Positions 34,918 to 42,994 of a stretch of DNA of 64,000 nt are shown one piece after another. A program made the translations under genes and the position numbers. The notes beneath the pieces were generated by a model. The model did not search any database, was not told the DNA's origin, and worked only from the letters and a program-made list of their open reading frames with translations. This DNA comes from Dyella dinghuensis (lineage in GTDB: Bacteria > Pseudomonadota > Gammaproteobacteria > Xanthomonadales > Rhodanobacteraceae). Each line of letters opens with the position of its first letter. Position 1 is the first letter of the stretch. The stretch lies in NCBI RefSeq assembly GCF_003977615.1, contig NZ_RYZR01000007.1, positions 372,001 through 436,000 of the forward strand. Reading direction: 5' to 3'.

Positions 34918-35159
34918 GGCGTTCGATACCGTGGATTCGGGGGCGCGGAGCGCGGATGCGCCGAACCGCGCAGTTTACTAGCCCCGGCGCCCACCCGCCA
35001 CTAAGGCCTTCTTGCCGGATCAAGCACTTGCGGCCGCGTTCTGGCGCACGAAATGAGCATTTTGTGCTTGGCGCCGACCCGGTATCGGGGCACACTCCGC
35101 CCATGCCCGTAGCCGTACGCCAAGGGGGAGGCGCCGGCCCCCAGGCATGGAGCCTCCCC

Positions 35160-36221
35160 ATGCTCGTGATGACTTTGTTGAAGGTCACGCTGGGCTGTGC
35201 GCTGCTTCTGATCCTGTTCCGGCCGACCCCTGCGCATGCTGGCGCGGTTTATCGCTGCACGGGTAGCAACGGCGAGGCGGTGTTCTCGGGTACGAAAGTG
35301 GGTTATCACGACTGCAAGCAGTTGATGTCCTACGCGGCTGCGCCATCGCGTCCTTTGGCTTCGCATGCAGTCGCGTCGCAAGGCGCAACGTCGCTAGCAT
35401 GGGTGACGGGTTGGGCGGATACGACAGCGACGCCGATCGCGCCCATCGTGGCGTCGCTCGATCGCGTCGAAGGGGCGGTGGACACCACGGCACACGCGAA
35501 GCCTCAATCACAAAACCCGAATCCGACTGTCTTTACGGGTAAGCCAGGGCAATGGACGTACAGCCAATCGTCCGATGCGCTGCCCGCTTCGCTTGCCTCG
35601 AGCAATGCTGCCGACTCATCGGAGAATCGTGTTCTGCGTGGCGCTGTGTATCGCGTCGTGCACCGCGATGGCAGCGTGGAATACACGAACATTGCACCTG
35701 CTGGTGCGTTAGCGAAAAACGTCACGCGGCTTTTCAGTTATATCGCCACGTGTATGGCGTGCGACCTGCATTCGCCGATTCATTGGGATACCGTGCATCT
35801 CAACACCTCCGATTACGCCAGCATCATTCATCAGGCGAGTCTTGAATCGGGTGTCGATGAAGCATTCATTCGCGCGATCATTCATGCGGAAAGTGCGTTC
35901 AATCCGCATGCCATGTCGCTGAAAGGTGCGCAGGGTCTCATGCAGTTGATGCCGCTCACAGCGAATGACATGGGCGTGGCCGATGCGTTCGATCCCGAGC
36001 AGAACATTCGCGGCGGCGCACGTTATCTGAGCCTGTTGCTGAAGTACTTCAATGGCGATCGCAGGCTGACTGCCGCTGCGTACAACGCAGGACCGGCCGC
36101 CGTGCAGCACTACAACGGCGTACCGCCGTTCGCGGAAACGCAGGTGTATGTCGAACGGGTGGGTGAGCTGCTTCAGCGCTACGACAAAGCGTTGCATCCG
36201 CCGTTGCCGGCGAGCATGTAG
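35160..36221 (+). CDS. Lytic transglycosylase (SLT domain) with DUF4124-like N-terminus
   Basis: 353 aa from the ATG at 35160, chosen for the GGAG seven bases upstream and the signal peptide MLVMTLLKVTLGCALLLILF ending PAHA; the open frame begins earlier at 34956. After the signal comes a DUF4124-like domain (AVYRCTGSNGEAVFSG), a low-complexity linker, a second related piece (GAVYRVVHRDGSVEYTN), and a C-terminal SLT domain: IIHAESAFNPHAMS with the catalytic Glu, GAQGLMQLMP, NIRGGARYLS and AAYNAGPAAV. It cleaves peptidoglycan glycan strands in the periplasm. It ends 6 nt before the convergent stop of the Deg-type protease. Confidence 0.9.
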   Translation: MLVMTLLKVTLGCALLLILFRPTPAHAGAVYRCTGSNGEAVFSGTKVGYHDCKQLMSYAAAPSRPLASHAVASQGATSLAWVTGWADTTATPIAPIVASLDRVEGAVDTTAHAKPQSQNPNPTVFTGKPGQWTYSQSSDALPASLASSNAADSSENRVLRGAVYRVVHRDGSVEYTNIAPAGALAKNVTRLFSYIATCMACDLHSPIHWDTVHLNTSDYASIIHQASLESGVDEAFIRAIIHAESAFNPHAMSLKGAQGLMQLMPLTANDMGVADAFDPEQNIRGGARYLSLLLKYFNGDRRLTAAAYNAGPAAVQHYNGVPPFAETQVYVERVGELLQRYDKALHPPLPASM

Positions 36222-36227
36222 CGAGGA

Positions 36228-37457
36228 TCAGTTGCTGTCGGCGTTTGCGCTGCTCGATGCCGATGCGACCGTTGGCATCTGCGGTGGACGTTGCGTGACC
36301 TTCAGCATCAGATGGAACGGAACGCCGTTGCGCAGTCCGGATAGCGTGACCTGGCTGCCGGGTTTGAGTGCGGCCTCCTGGCGGCTGAGATCTGCTGGAT
36401 CGCGAATGTCGTTATCGCCGAGCTGCAGCAAGATGTCGCGAGGCTGTAGCCCTGCTGCTGCCGCAGGGCCGCCCGGGATCACCTCGGTAACCTGTGCGCC
36501 GCGTGTTGCAGCGGCGGGCAATCCGCTATCGGGGGACACCGGCACGAAGCCGTAATCGGCACCGAGCCATCCGCGAACTACATGCCCGTTGGCGATCAGC
36601 TGATGAAGCACGTTGGTTGCGGTATCGACCGGAATGGCAAAGCCGATGCCTTCGGCATTCGCCGCCTTGCCGATCAACAGGGTATTGATGCCGACCAGGT
36701 CGCCATTGCTGTTGACGAGCGCGCCGCCGGAGTTGCCCAGATTGATGGCGGCGTCGGTCTGCAGGAATTCCTCCGGACTGCTGTTGTTGAGCTGCCGCCC
36801 GATGGCGCTGATGATGCCCATCGTCACCGTCTGGTTGAGGTTGAGCGGATTGCCGATGGCCAGTACCACATCGCCGACGCGAAGCTTCTTCGGGTCCGCC
36901 ATGTTGATGACGGGAAGGTTCACCGCGTCAGTAACTTTGAGCACCGCCAGATCGGTCTCTTCGTCCGCGCCGACCAGCTTGGCCTTGGCCACGCGGCCGT
37001 CATAAAGAAGGATCTGGATGTCGTCGGCGTTGGCGATAACATGGTTGTTGGTCAAGATGTAACCATCGGCACTGACGATCACGCCGGAACCAAGGTTCTG
37101 CTCGTGGCGATTGACCGGTGGCCCGGCCGGTGTGCCGCCAAACAGTTGTTGCATCAGCGGGTCGGTAAACATGCGTACCGCCTGCTCGGTAACAACCTTG
37201 TTTGCGTAAATGTTGACCACCGAGGGAGCTGCCTTGGCGACCGCATCCGCGTAGGAAAATGGCGCGGCCGTGGACGAAGATGTCTCTGTTGTCGCAGGTG
37301 CGCTGATGGCCGTCTCGGCCGCGTTATGCTGCAAGCCGAAGCGCGCGCGCAAGCGGTCGCCGATTCCAGGCCAGAACAAACTGATTACGAAGGCAATAGC
37401 CAGCCCAAGCACCACAAATCGGGCAACAAAGGCGACGATGCCGGCGGCATGCTTCAT
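36228..37457 (-). CDS. Membrane-anchored trypsin-like protease with one PDZ domain (DegS/AlgW-like)
   Basis: 409 aa from the ATG at 37457 (a TTG four codons upstream is possible). An uncleaved N-terminal helix (VARFVVLGLAIAFVISLFWP) anchors it to the inner membrane. The catalytic triad lies in ILTNNHVI (His), TDLAVLKV (Asp) and NLGNSGGALV (Ser). One PDZ domain (GAQVTEVIPGGPAAAAGLQP) follows. Single PDZ plus anchor is the DegS/AlgW architecture, which starts the sigmaE envelope-stress cascade by cutting RseA/MucA; DegQ/DegP have two PDZ domains. Assignment as DegS orthologue rather than another HtrA is likely but not certain. Confidence 0.88.
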   Translation of the reverse strand: MKHAAGIVAFVARFVVLGLAIAFVISLFWPGIGDRLRARFGLQHNAAETAISAPATTETSSSTAAPFSYADAVAKAAPSVVNIYANKVVTEQAVRMFTDPLMQQLFGGTPAGPPVNRHEQNLGSGVIVSADGYILTNNHVIANADDIQILLYDGRVAKAKLVGADEETDLAVLKVTDAVNLPVINMADPKKLRVGDVVLAIGNPLNLNQTVTMGIISAIGRQLNNSSPEEFLQTDAAINLGNSGGALVNSNGDLVGINTLLIGKAANAEGIGFAIPVDTATNVLHQLIANGHVVRGWLGADYGFVPVSPDSGLPAAATRGAQVTEVIPGGPAAAAGLQPRDILLQLGDNDIRDPADLSRQEAALKPGSQVTLSGLRNGVPFHLMLKVTQRPPQMPTVASASSSANADSN

Positions 37458-37690
37458 GTCGTAATGCAATCCGTTGAACCGGTTTGTGGAGTGTGGCGGA
37501 GCGACGTGACCGCCTGTGCGGTTTTATTGTAGGGTTCAAGACCTGAGGCTACACTAACGCGATTTTTGTAGGTAACGCGATTTTTGCAGGGGCACGATCC
37601 TGGGGCGGTCGGCGAAACGCAATCTTTTTCGCCGCGACGGCAGTATCTGGTTTCTGCAGTGTCTATAGCATGCAAGTACCGGAGAGCCTG

Positions 37691-38296
37691 ATGGCGAACG
37701 AAGTCGTCGATCAAGGTCGCCGCCGTTTTCTCACTGCGACCACGGCTGTGGTTGGGGGAGTGGGCGTGGTGGCGGCAGTAGTGCCCTTCATCAAGTCGTG
37801 GGAACCAAGTGCAAGAGCGAAGGCTGCTGGTGCTCCCGTTACCCAGTCGTTGAAGAAGGTCGAACCGGGTCAGCAATTGATCGTGGCCTGGCGCAGTCTC
37901 CCGGTCTTCATCGTCAATCGCACGCCGACACAGCTCGCTGCATTGCCCGCGCAGGACCCTCGTCTGGTCGATCCGACATCGACCGGCACGTCTGCCGATC
38001 AGCAACCGAAGTACGCGCAAAACGGTACGCGTTCGATCAAGCCCGAGTGGCTGGTGATGGTCGGCATCTGCACGCACCTTGGCTGCGTACCCGATTTCGT
38101 GGGCGAGATGAAGCCGGAGCCGTTCGACCCGAACTGGCAGGGCGGCTACTACTGCCCCTGCCATCACTCGCGTTACGACATGGCCGGCCGCGTCTATCAA
38201 GGCGTGCCTGCACCGAAGAACATGGTGATTCCGCCCTATCAGTATCTCGATGACTCGACGATCCAGATCGGCGTGGATGCCCAGGGGGCTGCGTAA
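37691..38296 (+). CDS. petA: Ubiquinol-cytochrome c reductase, Rieske iron-sulfur subunit
   Basis: 201 aa from the ATG at 37691, which has GGAG six bases upstream; the ATG at 37670 is less likely. The N-terminus has a twin-arginine-like signal (GRRRFLTATTAVVGG) and a single membrane helix. The Rieske cluster ligands are in CTHLGC and CPCHHSRYD; the residue after the second His ligand is His where Gly is usual. It carries electrons from quinol to cytochrome c1 in complex III. It is the first gene of petABC, with TAATG coupling to petB. Confidence 0.96.
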   Translation: MANEVVDQGRRRFLTATTAVVGGVGVVAAVVPFIKSWEPSARAKAAGAPVTQSLKKVEPGQQLIVAWRSLPVFIVNRTPTQLAALPAQDPRLVDPTSTGTSADQQPKYAQNGTRSIKPEWLVMVGICTHLGCVPDFVGEMKPEPFDPNWQGGYYCPCHHSRYDMAGRVYQGVPAPKNMVIPPYQYLDDSTIQIGVDAQGAA

Positions 38297-39600
38297 TGGC
38301 AAACGTCTTCGCAAGCATTGCTGATTGGGTCAACGATCGCGCGCCGAATCTGGCGCCGACGTACCGCAAACACATGACCGAGTATTACGCGCCGAAGAAT
38401 TTCAATCTTTGGTATTACTTCGGTTCGCTCGCCCTGCTGGTGCTGGTCAATCAGATCGTCACCGGCATCTTCCTCACCATGAACTACGACCCGAGCGCGG
38501 CAGGCGCCTTCGACTCGGTGCAGTACATCATGCGCGACGTGGAGTGGGGCTGGCTGATTCGCTACATGCACACCACGGGCGCATCGCTGTTCTTCGTGGT
38601 GATTTATCTGCACATGTTCCGCGGCATCATGTACGGGTCGTACAAGAAACCGCGCGAGCTGGTGTGGTTGCTCGGCATGCTGATCTTCCTGGTGCTGATG
38701 GCCGAAGCCTTCATGGGCTACGTGTTGCCGTGGGGCAATATGTCGTTCTGGGGCGCGAAGGTGATCGTGTCGTTGTTCGGCACCATCCCGGTGATCGGCA
38801 AGGATCTGGTCGAGTGGATCATGGGCGACTTCCTGCCCGCCGATGCCACGCTCAACCGCTTCTTCGCCTTGCACGTAATCGCGCTGCCGCTGGTGCTGCT
38901 CCTGCTGGTGGTGCTGCATCTGGCCGCATTGCATGAAGTGGGTTCCAACAACCCCGACGGCGTAGACATCAAGCACGGGCCGAAGGGCAATCGCTGGGAT
39001 GCACTCAAGCCGGCCGATGGCATTCCGTTCCATCCGTACTACACCGTGAAAGATCTGGTGGGCGTGGGCCTGTTCCTCGCCATCGCCGCGTTCATCATCT
39101 TCTTCCAGCCGACCTTGGGTGGTTGGTTCCTGGAGCACGACAACTCGATCGCCGCGAACAATCTCGTGACGCCCGCGCAGATCAAGCCGGTGTGGTACTT
39201 CACTGCGTTCTACGCGATCGTGCGCATGATTCCGTCGGCGCTCGGCACGGCGGTGTGGGGTGTGCTCGGCATGTTCGGCTCGATTGCGCTGCTGTTTGCG
39301 TTGCCGTGGATCGACGTGGGCAAGGTGAAATCGGTGCGTTATCGCGGCACCGGCTACAAGGTGGCCTTGACGCTGTTCGTGCTGGCTTTCCTTGGCCTGG
39401 TGATGATCGGTACCGACTTCACCGACGAACTGTTCCCGAAACTGTTCGGCGCCGACATCGACATGACCGCGTGGGACAACGCGTTCGGTCGCGTGATGAC
39501 ACTGATCTACTTCGGGTTCTTCGTCTTCCTGTGGTTGTACACGCATCTTGGCTGGGAAAAGACCAAGCCGGTTCCGGAACGGGTGACAACGCATGACTAA
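38296..39600 (+). CDS. petB: Cytochrome b subunit of the bc1 complex
   Basis: 434 aa, full-length fused cytochrome b with eight membrane helices. Haem-ligand histidines are in helix B (HTTGASLFFVVIYLH) and helix D (HVIALPLVLLLLVVLH), 14 residues apart in each pair as expected. The Qo-site motif is PVWY (KPVWYFTAFYAIVR) instead of PEWY; PVWY is common in gammaproteobacterial bc1 complexes, so it is not a defect. It overlaps the petA stop by one base and the petC start by 8 nt. Confidence 0.97.
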   Translation: MANVFASIADWVNDRAPNLAPTYRKHMTEYYAPKNFNLWYYFGSLALLVLVNQIVTGIFLTMNYDPSAAGAFDSVQYIMRDVEWGWLIRYMHTTGASLFFVVIYLHMFRGIMYGSYKKPRELVWLLGMLIFLVLMAEAFMGYVLPWGNMSFWGAKVIVSLFGTIPVIGKDLVEWIMGDFLPADATLNRFFALHVIALPLVLLLLVVLHLAALHEVGSNNPDGVDIKHGPKGNRWDALKPADGIPFHPYYTVKDLVGVGLFLAIAAFIIFFQPTLGGWFLEHDNSIAANNLVTPAQIKPVWYFTAFYAIVRMIPSALGTAVWGVLGMFGSIALLFALPWIDVGKVKSVRYRGTGYKVALTLFVLAFLGLVMIGTDFTDELFPKLFGADIDMTAWDNAFGRVMTLIYFGFFVFLWLYTHLGWEKTKPVPERVTTHD

Positions 39601-40336
39601 GCGCTACATCTCCACCATTGCGCTGGCACTCGGCCTGCTGCTGGGTACGACGGCGGTCATGGCCGACGAAGGTCCGGAGCTGCCGTCGGCCGCTACGAAC
39701 ATTCGCGACACGGCCTCGTTGCAGCGCGGCGCGCATCTGTTCTTCAACTACTGCGTGGGTTGCCATTCGCTCAAGTACGAGCGCTATGAGCGCATCGCCG
39801 ACGATCTGGGTCTGACCCAGGCCGACGTGATGAACAACCTCAACTTCACCGACGCGAAATTCGGCGACCCGGTGATCTCGCACATGCCGGCGGACGACGC
39901 GCAGAAGTTCTTCGGCAAGGCACCGCCGGATCTCTCGCTGGAAGTGAGCGCGAAGGGTGCGGATTGGGTCTTCGCCTATCTCAACTCGTTCTATCTGGAC
40001 CCCAAGAGCCCGATCGGCTGGAACAACACCATCCTGCCCAACGCCGCCATGCCTTTCCCCCTGTGGGAGCTGCAAGGCGAGCAGACGGCGGTGATGAAGG
40101 CCGGCAAGCCAGGCGACGATGCCCAGATCGAGAAGCTGACCTTGTCGCACCCCGGCCGCCTTACGCCTGAGCAATACCAGCAGGCGACCCGCGACCTGAC
40201 CAACTTCCTCGAATACGTCTCCGAGCCGGCTGCCCTAGAGCGGCGCCACGTTGGCATCTGGGTCGTCCTGTTCCTGCTGGGTTTCACCTTCCTTGCCTAT
40301 TTGCTAAAGAAAGAATATTGGAAGGACGTCCACTAA
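39593..40336 (+). CDS. petC: Cytochrome c1
   Basis: 247 aa. Signal peptide (IALALGLLLGTTAVMA), then the c-type haem site CVGCH at about residue 55 and a likely Met ligand in ISHMPADDA. A C-terminal anchor helix (VVLFLLGFTFLAYLLKK) fixes it in the inner membrane. It takes electrons from the Rieske subunit and passes them to a soluble cytochrome c. It is the last gene of petABC, followed by a strong hairpin and sspA. Confidence 0.96.
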   Translation: MTKRYISTIALALGLLLGTTAVMADEGPELPSAATNIRDTASLQRGAHLFFNYCVGCHSLKYERYERIADDLGLTQADVMNNLNFTDAKFGDPVISHMPADDAQKFFGKAPPDLSLEVSAKGADWVFAYLNSFYLDPKSPIGWNNTILPNAAMPFPLWELQGEQTAVMKAGKPGDDAQIEKLTLSHPGRLTPEQYQQATRDLTNFLEYVSEPAALERRHVGIWVVLFLLGFTFLAYLLKKEYWKDVH

Positions 40337-40345
40337 AGGGACTTG

Positions 40346-40380
40346 TGGCCGCAAGGGGGTAAACGCCATCCTTGCGGCCA
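40346..40380 (+). repeat. Strong hairpin between petC and sspA
   Basis: TGGCCGCAAGG and CCTTGCGGCCA form a perfect 11-bp stem around a 13-base loop. No T-run follows, so it may protect the petABC mRNA or attenuate read-through into sspA, which starts 21 nt later. Confidence 0.6.
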
Positions 40381-40401
40381 TCCGAAAGGGGAGACTAGTG
40401 C

Positions 40402-41028
40402 ATGGTCCAGAACGCTCGTTCCCGGACAGTACTCGCCCTGTACTCCGCGGCCGATGACATCCAGTGTCATCGCGTCCGGCTGGTGCTGGCTGCGAAAGGC
40501 GTCGCCTACGACCTGGTCCAGGTCGACCCGGCCAAGCCTCCGCAGGACCTGATCGATCTGAACCCGTACAACACGCTGCCCACCCTGGTCGATCGCGACC
40601 TCACGCTCTACGACACCTCGGTCGTGTGCGAATACCTGGACGAGCGTTATCCGCATCCGCCGTTGATGCCCATCGATCCGCTATCGCGCGCCCGGCTGAG
40701 GCTGGCGGGTGTGCGGATCGAGCGCGACTGGTTGCCGGAAGTCGAGCACATCAAGGCAGGCGGCCGGCCGGCCGACACGGCGCGCAAGCATCTGCGCGAA
40801 CATCTGCTGACGGCGCTGCCGCTGTTCAAAGCGTCGAAGTTTTTCCTCAACCCCGAAATGAGTCTTGCCGACTGCCTGGTCGCCCCGGTGATATGGCGGT
40901 TGCCCGCACTCGGCGTCGACCTGGGACGCGAAGGCAAGCCGATCATGGATTACGGCGAACGCCTGTTCCACAGTCAGGGGTATGCTCGCAGTCTGACTCC
41001 GGAAGAAAAGGCGCTGAGGGCACTCTGA
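40402..41028 (+). CDS. sspA: Stringent starvation protein A (SspA), GST-fold
   Basis: 208 aa. An N-terminal thioredoxin-like domain (LALYSAADDIQCHRVRLVLA; NPYNTLPTLVDRDLTLYDTS) and a helical C-terminal domain (FFLNPEMSLADCLVAPVIWR) match SspA of the glutathione-S-transferase fold. SspA binds RNA polymerase with sigma70 and helps survival in stationary phase and acid. It lies after petABC and before sspB, the conserved order in many beta- and gammaproteobacteria. Confidence 0.95.
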   Translation: MVQNARSRTVLALYSAADDIQCHRVRLVLAAKGVAYDLVQVDPAKPPQDLIDLNPYNTLPTLVDRDLTLYDTSVVCEYLDERYPHPPLMPIDPLSRARLRLAGVRIERDWLPEVEHIKAGGRPADTARKHLREHLLTALPLFKASKFFLNPEMSLADCLVAPVIWRLPALGVDLGREGKPIMDYGERLFHSQGYARSLTPEEKALRAL

Positions 41029-41198
41029 CCCGTTATGCATAGACGCCTTCTGGACATGACCCCCACATTTCAAATCCAATACGCAGGGGCCGACGCCGTC
41101 TGTCCGCACGCCTTCGGTCTGCCAACCAGCATGACCGGCAACATCTACGCATCATTGATCAGAGCGCCCTCTCGGTGACATCGCAAGAATCCCATGGC

Positions 41199-41633
41199 AT
41201 GACCTCCAACCGTCCGTACCTGTTGCGGGCGATTTACGACTGGATCAGCGATAACAACCTGACGCCTTACATGCTGGTGGACGCCAGTCGAAGCGGTGTT
41301 CGCGTACCGGCACACGTCATCAAGAACGGGCAAGTCGTACTCAATCTGGCAATGCGTGCTGTTGCCAACCTCGACCTGGGCAACGAGTGGATCAGTTTTC
41401 AGGCCCGCTTCTCAGGCGTGAGCCATAGCATCCAGATTCCAATTCCCGCGGTACTCGCGTTGTACGCGCAGGAAAACGGGCAGGGCATGATGTTTCCTGC
41501 CGAAGAAGAAGGCGGCGAACCACCGACGGACAACCCGCCCTCGCCACCGGCTCCGGAACCGCCGAGCGATGGCGGCAACACGGGGGGTGACAAACCCAAA
41601 CGCAGCGGATCGCATCTGCGCGTCGTGAAGTGA
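41199..41633 (+). CDS. sspB: ClpXP adaptor SspB
   Basis: 144 aa from the ATG at 41199 (MTSNRPYLLRAIYDW); a GTG at 41175 would add eight residues. The core RPYLLRAIYDWISDNNLTPY and the segment ISFQARFSGVSHSIQIPI are typical of SspB, which tethers ssrA-tagged proteins to ClpXP. The tail is acidic and proline-rich (EEEGGEPPTDNPPSPP) and ends in the short basic XB motif-like RSGSHLRVVK that docks on ClpX. About 170 nt without a gene separate it from sspA. Confidence 0.94.
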   Translation: MTSNRPYLLRAIYDWISDNNLTPYMLVDASRSGVRVPAHVIKNGQVVLNLAMRAVANLDLGNEWISFQARFSGVSHSIQIPIPAVLALYAQENGQGMMFPAEEEGGEPPTDNPPSPPAPEPPSDGGNTGGDKPKRSGSHLRVVK

Positions 41634-41642
41634 TGTGCAGGG

Positions 41643-41669
41643 GCCGCTCTCTCAGGTAGAGAGGGCGGC
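41643..41669. terminator. Hairpin between convergent sspB and the DUF3301 gene
   Basis: GCCGCTCTCT pairs with AGAGAGGGCGGC around CAGGT with small bulges. There is no T-run in either direction, so terminator function is uncertain. Confidence 0.4.
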
Positions 41670-41683
41670 AACATCAACGCAAA

Positions 41684-42100
41684 TCAGTGACGAACATCCT
41701 TGTCGCTAGGGCGCGGGCGGAACGGCAAAACGTTTCCACCCGCGGCATGCGTGTCGTGCGGCGTCGCATGCGCATCGTCGTCGGGCGTATACAGCTCGAT
41801 CGTCGGCAGGATAAGCGCCGTGAGGACATTGCCGATCATCCACAGATGCCCGGCTTCGCGATCATTGCCGTCGATGCTTACGTCGAAGCTGTAGCGCCGC
41901 TCGATGACACGGCGCCCTTGCATGTGGCGGATGCGTAAGCCGCTCAGGCCTACCGTTTCGTCCAATAACTGCAGGCCGTATCGCTGGCAGCGTGCGCGTG
42001 CTTCCTGGATGGCCTTGTCGCGGGCACGGCTTAAGCGCAGCCATGTGCCGACGATGGCAAACAGGATAAGCAGCAGCAGAAAGGTCGCAATGTCGCCCAT
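41684..42100 (-). CDS. DUF3301 membrane-anchored protein
   Basis: 138 aa. One N-terminal membrane helix (IATFLLLLILFAIVGTWLRL) followed by a small soluble domain: CQRYGLQLLDETVGLSGLRI and RRYSFDVSIDGNDREAGHLW, which match the DUF3301 family of gammaproteobacteria. The C-terminus is polar and His-rich. The function is unknown. It is 36 nt downstream of nadC on the same strand only if read in the reverse order, that is, nadC is upstream; they may be cotranscribed. Confidence 0.85.
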   Translation of the reverse strand: MGDIATFLLLLILFAIVGTWLRLSRARDKAIQEARARCQRYGLQLLDETVGLSGLRIRHMQGRRVIERRYSFDVSIDGNDREAGHLWMIGNVLTALILPTIELYTPDDDAHATPHDTHAAGGNVLPFRPRPSDKDVRH

Positions 42101-42136
42101 TCCCGCAGTGTGTGGGCGACTTTGCCTACCTGCAAG

Positions 42137-42994
42137 TCACTTGATCGTGAGTCGAAGCGATAGATCGACAGCGCGCACGTTTTTGGTCAGTGCGCCGACC
42201 GAGATGAAGTCCACACCGGTGCGGGCGTAATCGCCGATGGTGGTCAGGTCGACGTTGCCGGAAATTTCCAGCGCGACGCGTCCTGCCGTGTGGGCGACCG
42301 CTTCGCGCATCAGCGGCAACGTGAAGTTATCCAGCATGATGCGGTCCACGCCAGCATCAAGCGCCTGTTGCAGTTCGTCGAGGTTTTCCACTTCGACTTC
42401 CAATAGCAGCGTGGGATGAAGTTGCCGCGCAGCGAGTACAGCTGCCGCAATGCTTCCTGCCGCGATGATGTGGTTCTCTTTGATCAAAATGGCATCGTAC
42501 AAACCGATGCGATTATTGTGACCACCACCGCAACGCACAGCGTATTTCTGCGCGAGGCGTAAACCAGGGACGGTTTTACGTGTGTCGAGCACGCGCACAT
42601 TCGTACTGGCGACAGCGGCAACGTACGCAGCGGTTGTCGTCGCGGTGCCGGACAGCATTTGCAGGAAGTTCAGTGCGGAGCGTTCGGCGCTGACCACTGC
42701 GCGTGCATTGCCGCGAATCTCGCAAATGATCGAGCCGGGCTTGGCACGGTCGCCGTCACTCAGATGCCAATCGATGCGCGCCGCCGGATCGAGTTTGTGC
42801 ATGCACGCGTCGAACCACGGAATGCCGGCAATGACGACGTCCTCGCGGCAGGTGAGTTGTGCGGAAGCGATCGCATCGGCGGGGAGAAGACTGGCCGTGG
42901 CGTCGCCTCTGCCAAGATCCTCGGCAAAGGCGCGTTCCACATCGGATGCGATTGAAGCGGTATCGGGTGGGTTGAAACGAAAGGCTGCGGTCAT
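42137..42994 (-). CDS. nadC: Nicotinate-nucleotide pyrophosphorylase (quinolinate phosphoribosyltransferase)
   Basis: 285 aa, the normal length. Signature segments: LNFLQMLSGTATTTA, DTRKTVPGLRLAQKYAVRCG with the quinolinate-binding Arg/Lys, GGHNNRIGLYDAILIKENHI, EVEVENLDELQQALDAGVD and ISVGALTKNVRAVDLSL. It makes NaMN from quinolinate and PRPP in de novo NAD synthesis. Its start overlaps the stop of the DUF1631 gene by 4 nt (ATGA). Confidence 0.96.
   Translation of the reverse strand: MTAAFRFNPPDTASIASDVERAFAEDLGRGDATASLLPADAIASAQLTCREDVVIAGIPWFDACMHKLDPAARIDWHLSDGDRAKPGSIICEIRGNARAVVSAERSALNFLQMLSGTATTTAAYVAAVASTNVRVLDTRKTVPGLRLAQKYAVRCGGGHNNRIGLYDAILIKENHIIAAGSIAAAVLAARQLHPTLLLEVEVENLDELQQALDAGVDRIMLDNFTLPLMREAVAHTAGRVALEISGNVDLTTIGDYARTGVDFISVGALTKNVRAVDLSLRLTIK

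Noticed and set aside
33532-35004. Plus-strand frame of 490 codons opposite miaB
   Set aside because: It has no recognisable domain, and miaB on the other strand is complete with all motifs.
38239-39594. Minus-strand frame of 451 codons opposite petB
   Set aside because: It consists largely of His, Gln, Glu and Arg, as expected from the reverse of a hydrophobic high-GC gene; petB is certain.
40346-40380. Intrinsic terminator between petC and sspA
   Set aside because: The stem is excellent but no T-run follows, so it was listed only as a hairpin.
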